Of a DNA stretch of 64,000 nucleotides, positions 45,189-55,727 are shown one piece after another. How positions within the stretch are numbered: position 1 is the stretch's first letter; the number at the start of each line of letters is the position of its first letter. Origin of the DNA: Sphaerosporella brunnea (lineage: Eukaryota; Ascomycota; Pezizomycetes; Pezizales; Pyronemataceae); assembly GCA_008704415.1 (NCBI GenBank), contig VXIS01000259.1, positions 1 through 64,000 on the forward strand, in the 5' to 3' direction. The translations under genes were made by a program, and so were the position numbers. The notes below the pieces were generated by a model that did no database searches, had not been told where the DNA came from, and saw only the letters and a list, made by a program, of their open reading frames with translations.

Positions 45189-47698
45189 CTATTCCCCGCC
45201 AACGCTTTCATCCACCTTCCTCAAAAAGCTACTAACCCTAGCGGTATCCACTTCCCCAGGATCGCTCTCAACCGCCTGCACCAGTCCCTCGAGGAGACTG
45301 TCGACTCTGTCCTCGGTCACGCCGGTACACAGCGCGACTACACGTCTAAACTTCTCTTCGAGGTCGGTGCTACGGTCATGTAGGCGGGCTGCCTTCTCTC
45401 TCAACGATTCCTCATTGGTCCTGTACGCCGCTAGGCGGGCTTTAAGCACCGCCGCCGATGGCAAAGATTTGACATATTCCAGCTGCTGGGGGCTTAAATT
45501 TTCGACGGCATTTATTGGTGGAAGAAGGGTGCTCTTGAGAGCAAACGGAGCATCGGCATCATGCTGGACGTCGCCGTTTGTGTTGGTGTTTGAAGCGGCA
45601 AAGCGCTCATTTTCTTCCTCGATGGCCCGACGAAGGTTGATGCAGTGTTGCCGCAGCTCTCCGTGGTCGCGGGAGCGCTGGCGCAGAGCGTTCATTTTTT
45701 CGCGCTCTTTGCCCAGCTTTAGGGTTACTTCGCGGAGCTGGTTCAGAGTGGATGAGACAGCCTCCTGTTTTGCTGAAATCTCGGTTTGGAAGTCTTTCTC
45801 AATAGTCGCAATCACTTCTTTCATGGCTGCTTCTGGTCAGCGGGTGATGGGTGGATAGACATTATTGGGAAGAACTTGCATTTTACAATGTCTTCACGCT
45901 TCTGAACTACTGCAGGCGGAACAGTCCAGGACTGCTCGCGGCCGCGAGGGACAGGTGCCGGCTCTCCTCCGACACCAAAGTCAATGGGTCGTAGACCGGC
46001 TCGGTTGGGTATGCTCGAGTCTGCACCGACTTCGAGCAACGGATGAACGATGCTCCTATTGCCGATACGCGCCGCGATATTGAGTGCCGTGTCGCCGCTC
46101 TTGTCCTGCGCGTTTACGATGTCGGTAATAAACCGACCCAGATTCATGACCTTAGGCCCTGGCCCACGCTGGCTGGTTGACGAGGCACCGTGCTTTGCAA
46201 TGAACTCCAATAGACAGTGAAGATAGTAGCGGCCATCCGCGCTTCTTCCTTTCATTCCAGACTTGAGTGCGATGTGATGCAGAATCGTCCTACCGCTGTT
46301 GTCGGCGATCGAGATGGTAGGATGAAGCAGGTTCAAGAGCTGCGGAAATGAAGACTGGTCAAAGTTGTTGGTACAGAAGCAGCCGCGGATAAGCGCCGTT
46401 TCTCCAGCCTCATTGACGCGGTATATGGACGCTCCCCTAGCTATCAAAGCTCTTATCAGATTAACACGAGCCAATGAAGCTGCCCAATGGATGGCCGCAC
46501 AGCCGTTGCTATCCAATGGCATGTCGATCTGTTCTGGCGAGAGCCCCTCCAATTGAGCGATGGACTCATTTTCAGAATGCACAAACAGATCCAGCAGTGT
46601 CTGGCGGACCTGCTCCGCATTCGGTATAAGGTCAATATTCAACGGTGGCAGCGGCGCGTCAACCTGATGTTGGAAGACCTCCGCAGGGGCATCATGCACG
46701 GGAGTAGCAGGGCGTGCACGCTTCCGAGGGGGTTCCTGCATCTCATGTTGCGAATCGGGCATTATGTTTTGTGAGGCATAAGCGGAGTCCGCGATTGCCT
46801 GGGACTGTGAGAAGCTGGGCTCGGATGCTATGCTGGCCGGCGGCGGAGGCCAGCTCTCCTGGCTGTTAAAATCGTTGCGCACGTTACCCTGCAAGCTGGA
46901 CGCATGCCCCTGCTGGCGGGGGCCAGGGGAGTCCACTCTAACGGCACTCGCCTTCCCTAAAGCCGTAAAAGCATTGGTAACAGTCGATGAAATGGGCGGA
47001 AAGATGGGGCTGCTGCCGCCATTAGACTGGCTGAGCGTGGTATTGTACATCCGCTTACGTTTGGCCGCCATAGCTTGTTCTTTCGTTGGAGTTGAATCGA
47101 TACCACCTGCCGATGTGGTGTCAAGATCAAGCAGGGGTGCGAGGAGGTCCGCAACACCGTAAGCCCGGCAGAATTCGCGACCACGCTGGAAGTCAATCCT
47201 AAAGCAAAATCAGCGGGTGAGGGTGACGCAGCATGTGCTACGAAGATGCTCACCATGTGCCCTGGTACTTTCCGTACCCGCCTTGGACCTTCTCGTGTTT
47301 GCCGGAGAGTATTTCTTTCTCCAGAACCTTGGTGCGCTTTCCCTTTTCGACGCCGGCGACCTTCAATATCTGGGTGGCATTCAACCATGAGTCTTCCCGT
47401 CGTCGCATCACGGCGACGTTGTTGACCGTCATCTCGAACACCGGAACACCCGAATAGGCGGCCTAATGGTGTCTCAGTAAAGTCTCTCTTGAATGGGGAG
47501 GGGACTCACTGTATAGATGGTGGGCGGGCCATTGCGGGAATCGAGCTGCGAGAGTTGCGGTGGAGGTGGAGTCCCGGCCGGAGTGGAGGTGGCGGTTGCA
47601 GAGAACGAGCCCACGGCCGATGGGGCGTGGAAGGAAGTGGCGGTCAACGAGGACGAGCCACTCCGCACGAGACTCGGGGGAGGTATGGCGGAAGCCAT
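45189..47698 (-). CDS. MBF transcription factor subunit (Mbp1/Res type): APSES domain plus ankyrin repeats
   Basis: Exons are 47698-47510, 47462-47254, 47198 to about 45889, and about 45835 to 45189; the total is near 780 aa. After a Ser/Ala/Pro-rich start, splicing joins PPTIYT to [20 protein letters not shown]. This opens a KilA-N/APSES DNA-binding domain ([34 protein letters not shown]). A disordered linker with a PPRKRARP nuclear-localisation-like motif follows, then ankyrin repeats ([55 protein letters not shown]) and a C-terminal coiled coil. This is the architecture of Mbp1/Swi4/Res1, which activate G1/S genes through ACGCGT sites. The position of the last intron is uncertain: GTGAAG or GTAAAA donors near 45895-45880. 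Confidence 0.9.
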
Positions 47699-47783
47699 GA
47701 TACCTCAGTGGAATTTGATAATCGATGGTCGAATGGCGTCTGCGTCGTGCTCTCTTTTCAAGAGCAGTACTCTAGATAAGTTG

Positions 47784-47813
47784 GTGGTGGTGGTGGTGGT
47801 GGTGGTGGTGGTC
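47784..47813. repeat. (GGT)10 microsatellite
   Basis: Ten perfect GGT units, 85 bp upstream of the MBF gene ATG, probably in its 5' untranslated leader or core promoter. Confidence 0.9.
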
Positions 47814-48025
47814 TTCTTGCGTAATTTAGCGTGTTTCTGGATTGGGGTGGTAGGGGGATCGGAGGTGGAGGTGAGAGAGAGGGAAGACGCACCGGACCCT
47901 TCAACCCCTGCCCGTTCAGTCAGTGAGCGCGTCGAGATGGGCGATGCGGGCCAATCAGCAAGGAAGCGGGTCGTCCTGCAGCAGCAGCAAAAGATGATGA
48001 TTCGAGTTGTCACTTTGCTGAAGAC

Positions 48026-48031
48026 ACGCGT
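48026..48031. promoter_or_regulatory. MCB element (ACGCGT) upstream of the MBF gene
   Basis: Palindromic ACGCGT, the MluI cell-cycle box bound by MBF, about 328 bp upstream of the MBF subunit start and in the promoter it shares with the divergent Cup1-type LYR gene. A single hexamer can occur by chance; autoregulation is inference. Confidence 0.45.
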
Positions 48032-48493
48032 CAGTCGAGAGCACTTTCGGGAGATAGTGGATCGGGACGCGGTCGAGTCAAAAGAGAGAGCGACGGGCAA
48101 TTTTACCGTTCTGCGTTGAAGCGTTGGCTCGCTGAGCGTCTCGGTCGAGGTTGAGGCTGATGGATTTTCGCTGCAGAAAGCGGAGACCTCGGGCAACTTG
48201 GGGGAAAGGGAAAGGGTTGAAGGATGACGCGACCCGGCAATCACGCGCGTGTGGGGGCTAATCTATCATGGAAAGGGCACAGCGGCGTGTTTAGGAAGGC
48301 GAGGAAACAAAATCAAATTCAACCCCTACCCTCGTCTTGGCATCAAAAAAAAAGTTCTTGAATCCGCCGCTGCAACCCAAACCACACAGACAATCCAATT
48401 GCCGACCGTGTTGAAACCGCCTCGAAACAAAAAACAAAACCTACCGTCCGCTCGTAACGGTCATCGCTGTCACCATCCATCCATCTGCTCTAG

Positions 48494-49442
48494 ATGGGCA
48501 GAAGATATTTACCTCCCATTCCCGGCAAGTGGCGCGGCGTGGAAGACAACCCTATTGTCCTCTTCCGAGCATTGCTCCGTCAGATCGGTGTTCTGCACGA
48601 CGATACGGCTCGGAATTGGTTTAGGCAGCACGTTAAGAAACGCTTCGCCGTCAGTCGGGATGCTGAAGCAAAGCGCTTGGTGCAGCTGCTGGCGGAGACG
48701 CGGCGTGGAATCACCACGCTCAAGCGCGCGAATCAGGGTTTCCCTAAGCCGTTGTTGAAGGTGATGGAGATTGCATGGGGGAGGAATGGAAAGCGGCGGC
48801 ACGAATTGATGGATGTGAGTAGCGGACCCTTCCTGTACGCTTGTGGCATGACACTCATGGTTAATTGTTTAGGCGGTTCTTAAGTATGGCAAGCCTGAAG
48901 TCGCTGAGGAAGATCCAAGGAAAAAGCTACCTTTCATGTCGAAGCCGTTTGAGGCGCTCGTGAAGTGGGTGAACGTCAAAAACCCTGAGCTCAAGATTCC
49001 CGAGAAAAACATATGGGACGAGCCATTCCCTGAGGTCCGGTTGCCACGGATCTACGGCAGGCACTTCAACAGACTTGTCACGGCGTCACCAGCCCCACTA
49101 CCGCTGGAAGAGTTCGAACGTCTCAAGCGCCTTGCCTCCGGACAAGAGTTACCCAAGCCTCCTCGGCGCAAGAGACCTCTTTCAGAAGAGAGTCGGAAAT
49201 GCAAGGCCATAAACGGCGAACGGCCCCATGAAATGAAGCCGAGATCGTGGAGGAGGATATATCAGAAGATACTCAATAAATCCGTCGCTCTAGTATACAA
49301 CGAGCCAAGAGAGAAGTGGGAGGTCATCGCGCAAGATCCAAAAGCCCTTCCGGAGATTGATAACGATGAGATCGACGACTTCGTAGTCCCCGAGGATCCG
49401 GTCAAGAAGGTGTTCCTTAGAGGCCACCCGTGGCCGTGGTAG
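48494..49442 (+). CDS. LYR-motif protein of the Cup1 type
   Basis: Two exons, 48494-48814 and 48873-49442, encode 296 aa. The N-terminus carries a variant LYR motif, NPIVLFRALLRQIG, followed by FRQHVKKRF and RRGITTLKRANQG, as in mitochondrial LYR-type helical proteins. The C-terminal part is basic and ends in VKKVFLRGHPWPW. I relate it to the fungal Cup1 group (S. pombe cup1 encodes a mitochondrial LYR protein linked to caffeine resistance). LYR proteins usually dock the acyl carrier protein or Fe-S delivery machinery in the matrix. The gene is divergent from the MBF gene. The assignment rests on motif and length; the exact partner is unknown. Confidence 0.75.
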
Positions 49443-50030
49443 ACGGCGGTCGGTCGGATTTGTATATCATTGATATGTAAAGTAGTAGCTGGCGTTTGGG
49501 GTTAGAAGATGTACAGTAAGTCGGCGTCGTTCTTGTTTTTTTTTTTTTTTTCTAACTGGGCTGCGTGACTCAACGTGGTGTCTCAGTTAGAACCAGAGTC
49601 ACGCCCTCGTCTGAATAGAAATCTACATAAAGTACTAGCTTTTGTTGCCGGGATGCAGGTGTCTCATTCCCTCTCACTCGATTGCCGTGAATGCATGAAT
49701 TGGCTCCAATGGAGGGTAAATCGCGCGCTGGATGTCTCCTCATGCGAAAAATGCGCGAAATCCTGATATTCATGCATCTTCTGCTGCGGGAGATGTGGTG
49801 TGTTGATGCATCAGATGCAGCCTTGCTGGCCTTTTGTGTTGTTTGTGTTGTTCTGACAACCAGCCCGCCCCCCCACACAGAACACACATCACCTTGCTTC
49901 CCGTGCTGCCATATCCTTCCCGCACCTCCCACCAACACTGAACCCAAAGTAACTTCGCGCAACACCCCTCATATCTTTCAAAGTTCCCCTTACCTCTTTC
50001 CAAAGCCTACAAATCCAACCAATCGCTACA
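49443..50030. other. Intergenic region
   Basis: Short spacer between two plus-strand genes. A T18 run lies near 49534-49551, and a C/A-rich leader precedes the ATG at 50031. No gene seen. Confidence 0.5.
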
Positions 50031-51226
50031 ATGTCTTCTCTTTGGATCAATAAAAAGAAAAAAGGCGAGCTCGTTGCGCTCTGCGACCAGCTTGGGCTTC
50101 AGTAAGCCCTTGTTTACTTACCTCCGCAACCCCAACCCCGCTGACAACAGTCCATCAGAACGGACGGATACTTGAAATCCGACCTGGAAAGCCTTCTCTC
50201 CCAGTACCTTCAGGACAATGAAAAAGAGCTCAGTCAGGACCCTACATTCGCTCCTTACTACGACACACTCTCTTCGCGTTCTCCCAGCAAGCGCACCACC
50301 ACCAGCATCCTGACTGCTACCGACGAACTGCCCCAGACCCGCACAAGAAGACGCACTAGCCGCTATGTTCCCGGCTCCACTAGCTTCGAGGACCAAGCAT
50401 CCACGTAGGCGCTCCTCACCCCCCCCCCCCCCTCCTTTCCTCCCCGCCCCATTCTTTCCATTCTTTCCATTCTCCGCTCCCACCAGCTAACGCACGCAGT
50501 GATGGCGATTTCACGCCCGAACCGCAGAGCGAACGTAAGACTCGTGGGGGCTCACGCGCATTGGCAGTCCGCACTCCCCGTCCAGTGCGCTCCCTTCGAG
50601 ATGCCGCTGGTGTGGCCTTGCCACCTTCTCCCGCGGCAGTAGCTGATGGCATTGAGTCGCGCGTCAACGCGATCGCAGCGTCGGCCAAAACCGCGCTAGA
50701 ATCTGCCGAGATCGCCGAGAAGGCACTGAACATCCGTGATCGTCTGTCTAACGTGATCTCGGTGAACGCTACGTCGCTGTCGTTGGAGGCAGTGCTGCTG
50801 CTCGTGGCTGTCGTCCCGGTCAGCTACGAGCTCACGCTCCCGGCCGTCGACGTACTCGGTTGGCCCGCCACCACTTATGTCCTCCCAGATCTGTTCGTGC
50901 TGCTCACCACCGCTTTTTGGGCTCCATTCTTGGTCTGGTTGAGCACAGCGCTGTTGGTGCCACTGGCGAACGCTGTCACTTTCAATCTGGTGGCAACCAC
51001 GGTTCAGCGAAAGAACGAGCAATATCGCGTTGACCCACTCACCTTTGCGGTCACTAGGGCACTCGCCGCGTACCTGGTGCACTACAAGGGATTCACCTTT
51101 GGTGGGTTGTTCAGCGAGCAGGCGATCAAGATGGTAGGTGCCAGCGTTGGGAAGGAGCTCCAGATCATCGGCGCTGGTATTGGTGGGATTGCGGCGTTGT
51201 GGGTGGGCATCCTTTCTAGGCGGTAA
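50031..51226 (+). CDS. SAP/HeH-like N-terminus, multi-pass membrane protein
   Basis: Three exons, 50031-50101, 50159-50404 and 50500-51226, encode 347 aa. The N-terminus (WINKKKKGELVALCDQLGLQ, then TDGYLKSDLESLLSQYLQDN, rebuilt across intron 1) resembles a SAP/HeH helix-extension-helix. A basic Ser/Thr/Arg-rich stretch follows (SKRTTTSILT, TRRRTSRY). The C-terminal half has about four hydrophobic segments (around LSLEAVLLLVAVVPV, VLPDLFVLLTTAFWAPFLVW, ALLVPLANAV and IIGAGIGGIAALWVGIL). A SAP-like head before membrane segments is reminiscent of inner-nuclear-membrane proteins such as Src1/Heh1, but no MSC/Man1 domain is present, so localisation is inferred only. Conserved unnamed proteins of this layout occur in filamentous fungi, as I recall. 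Confidence 0.8.
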
Positions 51227-52060
51227 GGTGATCCCACGTATCCCAGGGGCGAGGTGGGAGAAGTGATGAATCAACGACACGGTGGTAAAGCAAATGTAAG
51301 TACATGGGAAGAAGTTGGGTATTCCCTTGTATTTAGTACCTCCTATATATTGCTTGCTATTCTACGTTTTTTTTGTTTTTTTTTTCTTTTGGGTGTCCTG
51401 TAACTGCATGTTTTCTTTGTGCGTTCTCGGAATCTGTATGACTGTGTTTTCTTTTTTTTTTTTTTTTTTCTATTTCTTTGATCACGGGTTTCGTTTCACG
51501 CCGTTTGTCTGATCGCGTTTCTCTTTTTTTTTTCTGCGGGGGATAATTCGGTTGCTTCGGGTCTGTATCAGTTGGGTGTCGCTCTTTGTTTCTCGAGAAG
51601 TATCTATATCAAGTATGTATGTAACGCGGGATGCGGAGCGGAGAGGGAAACCGGCCATCTCACGGTTCCGGCGCATTCCCACCGTTTTTGCTGGCCATAC
51701 ACGATGCCCCGTCACCGTTTCAGCGCTGCGCATGTGGTCGAATCAAGCACCACCTCGGAGCACTTTAGCGCCGGCTTGGAGCCAAGCTTGCTTTCCTTCT
51801 CGCCTGTTGTGGATCCGCTGTCGTCTGTAGATAATATACTTAAAGTGCTGAGCAGCTACATGCCAGCTTCGAACGATCCAGGAAAATGCGAATGACGCAG
51901 CCAGCCTGAGCGAAACAACCACCGCCACGACCACCACCACTCTTCGCGTACGCGCCTGTTTTCTTTTCGTTTTGCGCACTGCACTTCGTCCCTGTAGATA
52001 CTTACTTACTTCCGGCAGCAACCACCACAACAACAATCACCACAACAACGAGAGCTCGCG
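51227..52060. other. Intergenic region
   Basis: T-rich 3' flank (T runs near 51369-51390 and 51451-51469), then a non-coding stretch with CCACAA/CAACAA repeats just before the next ATG. No gene seen. Confidence 0.5.
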
Positions 52061-55000
52061 ATGGCTACAGCCACGACTGCCGCAGAATTGGATCCTGCCT
52101 CCTACACCGCGCACCGGCTGCACCACGGAAAACCGCAGCATCTGCACATCACCAGCCGGCGTGTGTTTGTAGGCCCGCTACCCGCGAACTGGACCAACGG
52201 CTCCAAGAACAATCATGGCGGCTTCAAGAGTGCGAAGCGGGCGCCGACTTTTGAGCCCGTTCCTGGCACTGGACGTGGGAGGAGGGTTACGGGACTCGAG
52301 CCGGTACCGATGCCGGCGACGAGAGTAAATTGTGGACATGAGAGGAGACCGGTCGAGCCGGTGGATATTCCGAATAGCAGTAGTGTCGGGAGCACGATAC
52401 GGCCACCACCACCAGCGACGACATGGGAACCACCGAGAACCGCCGATACAGTCACCAGTGTGGCCACCACTGCGCCCAGCAGACCGAAAACCTCCGAGCA
52501 GCAGGATTCGCCAGCGTTTCTCCGCGGAGAGTCGTATGCGACAGCAAACGAGACGTGGGAGCATGCGGAGGAGTTCCGGCGGCGACGGCAGATGGAGCAG
52601 AGGGAGGGGGAGGGGGAGGGGGAGCTCCAACAGGTCGCACCGATCCCAATTCCCGTATCGGAACCCAGGAGAGCAATCACGAGAACGACCGCGACGGCAG
52701 GATTGCCGGAACGAAACAGTCAGGCAGGTGCGAGTACCATTTCCTACGGTGCGCACAGCTACGCGCAAGATTCGCTGGCATCGTTGCTGAAGCGCGATAG
52801 AGAACAGCAGAAGCTGCAACAACAACGGTCCTCGGAGGCGTCTTCTTTGAATCTTGGTCTCGATGGCCAGGCTTCTTCATCCGCCAACCCTAATGTTCGC
52901 TTCGAACCAAGTCCGTTGTCGATTGCGGAGTTGCCTACAACTACGTCCGCATTGGATGAGCTGGAACCTATGCCGTATATCCAGTCTAAGGCCTCGACCC
53001 ATCTGGATCGGGTTTCGGGAGGCCTGGTCAGGTTCAATACTGGTACTACTGAGGCGTCGATGGCGGAAAGGGACAGGATAGCGCAACAGACGATGGCAGG
53101 GTTGAACAGGGCACGTTCGTTGAGGATTGGCAGGAAGAGGAGGTCTAGCGTGAGGCAGGATGGTGAGATCATCAAAATGGACAGTATGTTGGTCCGCATC
53201 GAGGTCACGAACATGTCGGTCCCGGAAGAGTATGACGAGAACGAGAGTTTGAAGGTAGAAACACGGTGTGCGGACAAGTGGCGGGAATACGTGGTGGTAT
53301 GTCGCGAATGCGACGACCCGGATGCGCCCATGGCTTTGCGGCTTTACAAGAGCAGGACGATACCGGCGGTTGATAAGCAGCACGTTTCTTCCCGCTCCAC
53401 CAGAGAGATCCCACTGAATCCGAAGTCTACAAAGGCAAATCTCTATTCATCACTCGATAAGACACTTGTTGTGTGGTTACCATATAGACGGGGCACGCTC
53501 ATTTATATCATGCGGCCGAGATGCGCCTCCACCTCGGTGGAATGGTACTCCTTCCTGCGGGCCGCCCTCGGAGAACCACGGTGCAAGTCCCTCCAGGTCG
53601 CGGTGCCGGATCTTACGCTCACAATCACGATCCCCAACCCATTCGACCAGGAAGATCATGCGCATTACAATGACGAAGGCGAAATCACGTCATTCGAGCA
53701 GAAGACTGTTGCGAGCGCAATACTTAAAAAGAGCATGGACATAATCGAGGGTGTGACCGAGTGGGAAGACGTGACGGAGCACTGGAAAATGAATGAGCGG
53801 ATGGGGCTAGCATGGCGGCGCTACGACCGGCTGGAGTGGGTACATGGCGTCAACGAGCAGCGAATGGACGGCAGCATCGCGATGCAGAAAACTCACGAGC
53901 TCGAGCTCAGGCCAAAAACTCACTATCCAACTGAGAGCGTGTTGGAGGATGGGAGTAAGATGACCGAGCCGCCACCTGTGGAGGGGTTTTTAGTACGCTT
54001 GACGTCCGCTAGAGGCCGTGGTGAACGGCTTGGAAGGAAGTTTCAGAAGAAACAGTATTGGGCTACTCATGACCAGTATTTGTGTTATTGCAGACCTGGC
54101 AGGGCGCAGCCCCCACCACCGCCACCGCCCAGTAGCACCCCGGATGGTACGCCACTTATATACGGTGTCGCTCCGTACAAACTTGATGAAAATGGCGAGA
54201 TCGAGTGGTTGACGAATCCTACTCCTGGTCCCGTCGAGAAGAAGGATGAGGAAGCGTATCTCGAGGCAGAGAGAAAGGTGAACCTGATGCTGATGGCAGA
54301 GGGGTTCGTGGACCTGGTGCAAGCTGTGAAAGTTGGTAGAGTCGGTCGTGGTACTTCGGATGTTGACGGCACCGAGGACTCGGAGGCCAGTGCTGCTGCT
54401 GCTGTAGACGCAGACGATGACGAAACTTGTTTCGAGATAACCCTCGAGAACGGGTTAGTTATACGGCTGCAGGTACTTTCCTCTTACCACCACTAAAAAC
54501 ACAAAAAATCAAATCTAACACCCCTCAGGCCTTCAACTCCGAAACCCGCGACGAATGGATCCACCGCCTCAGCGAGCTAATAACCTACTGGCACGCTCGG
54601 GACCGAGAAGACCTAACCATCATCCGGCGCACCCGGGACACGAATCTAAAGCAGCTCAACATGGACGAGCAGCTAGAGTCGCTCATGGGGCAGTTCGGGC
54701 GGAAATGGGAAGTCTCATCACACACGATCGCCTCCGGCGAGATCTTCAACGTCTGCGGGCTCTCCTCCTGCAGAACCATCACAATGTCCGGCGTGCTCTA
54801 CCGCAAGCCGCGGCGGCGCGCCACATTTCGCCGCTACAACGTGATACTCTGCAACGGCGAGCTCATCATCTTCCACCACGCGCACCGAAACTCGACCGGC
54901 AAGGAGGTCCCCACCACTCTCCACGAGAAACACATCTCCCTCTCCCTGCGCGACTGCTACATCTACTCCGGCCTCGTCACGGAGGAGGAGCTGCTGTATA

Positions 55001-55359
55001 CCAATTCCACCACCACCGCAACCACCACCACCCCCGGCCGCTCCGCGCTCCCGAGGATCTATAGGGACGGATACACGAGCACCGACGAAGAGGCAATGAC
55101 TTGCTTCGTACTCTGGCATGGCAGCAGGAGAAGCATCTTTACCAAGCGAGACGAGGATGGGAATAAAGTCCGCCGCCGCGTCACGCCGCTGGGCCAGGGC
55201 GGGAAATCGGTCGTGTTTAAGGCGAGGAGTAGATTGGAGCGTGATGCGTGGGTTATGGGTATCGCGATGGAGATAGAGAGACTCAATCTGCACAAGCCCC
55301 TTGAGGAGGAGGTCGAGGTGGTTGAGAAGAAGGGGTTTGCGTGGTGGAAGAGTGGATAG
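52061..55359 (+). CDS. Large PH-domain protein, Spo71-like
   Basis: Two exons, 52061-54472 and 54529-55359, give 1080 aa; the splice rebuilds VIRLQAFNSETRDEWIHRL. The N-terminus has a conserved block (HHGKPQHLHITSRRVFVGPLP) and then a long disordered region with SYAQDSLASLLKRDREQQK. A first PH-like domain with a split insert covers roughly residues 640-830 (GRKFQKKQYWATHDQYLCYC, then the C-terminal PH helix QAFNSETRDEWIHRLSEL). A second PH domain follows (MSGVLYRKPRRRATFRRYNVILCNGELIIF, cited as landmark positions about 910-940). Two PH domains and this N-terminal block match the fungal Spo71 family; yeast Spo71 recruits Vps13 to the prospore membrane. In a filamentous fungus the role is probably lipid-dependent membrane recruitment, but that is inference. 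Confidence 0.8.
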
Positions 55360-55727
55360 GTCGGGCGGGCGGGAAGGAGGAGTATTGGGCGTTTTGATTA
55401 TTAGCGGGAGTCCTGTTCTGTTCTGTTTTTTTTTTTTTTTTTTTTTTCTCGCCTCCTTTGCATTCTTGGGTGTTGTTGGATCCTTTCTTTTCTGTTTCTT
55501 TATTTATTATTTCTTTTTTTTGAGAGAGAGTGCGGGAAGAAACCTCTTTCTTTAATTACCACATTGTAGTCACTTGGAGTACTTGTGTATATAATTTCAC
55601 TACTAAAGAATTGAGGGGTGGATGTATTCACCCTTGGCCAGTATGCGGAACTGAACCTGGTCGAAAGCGTTTCTTATTTAAATGGCTATTGCGCCCAACT
55701 GGTATCCAAGCCACTCCCCCCATCGCA

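Noticed and set aside
52178..52825. 215-codon minus-strand ORF
   Set aside because: Shadow of the Spo71-like gene's disordered region; Arg/Leu-rich with no motif.
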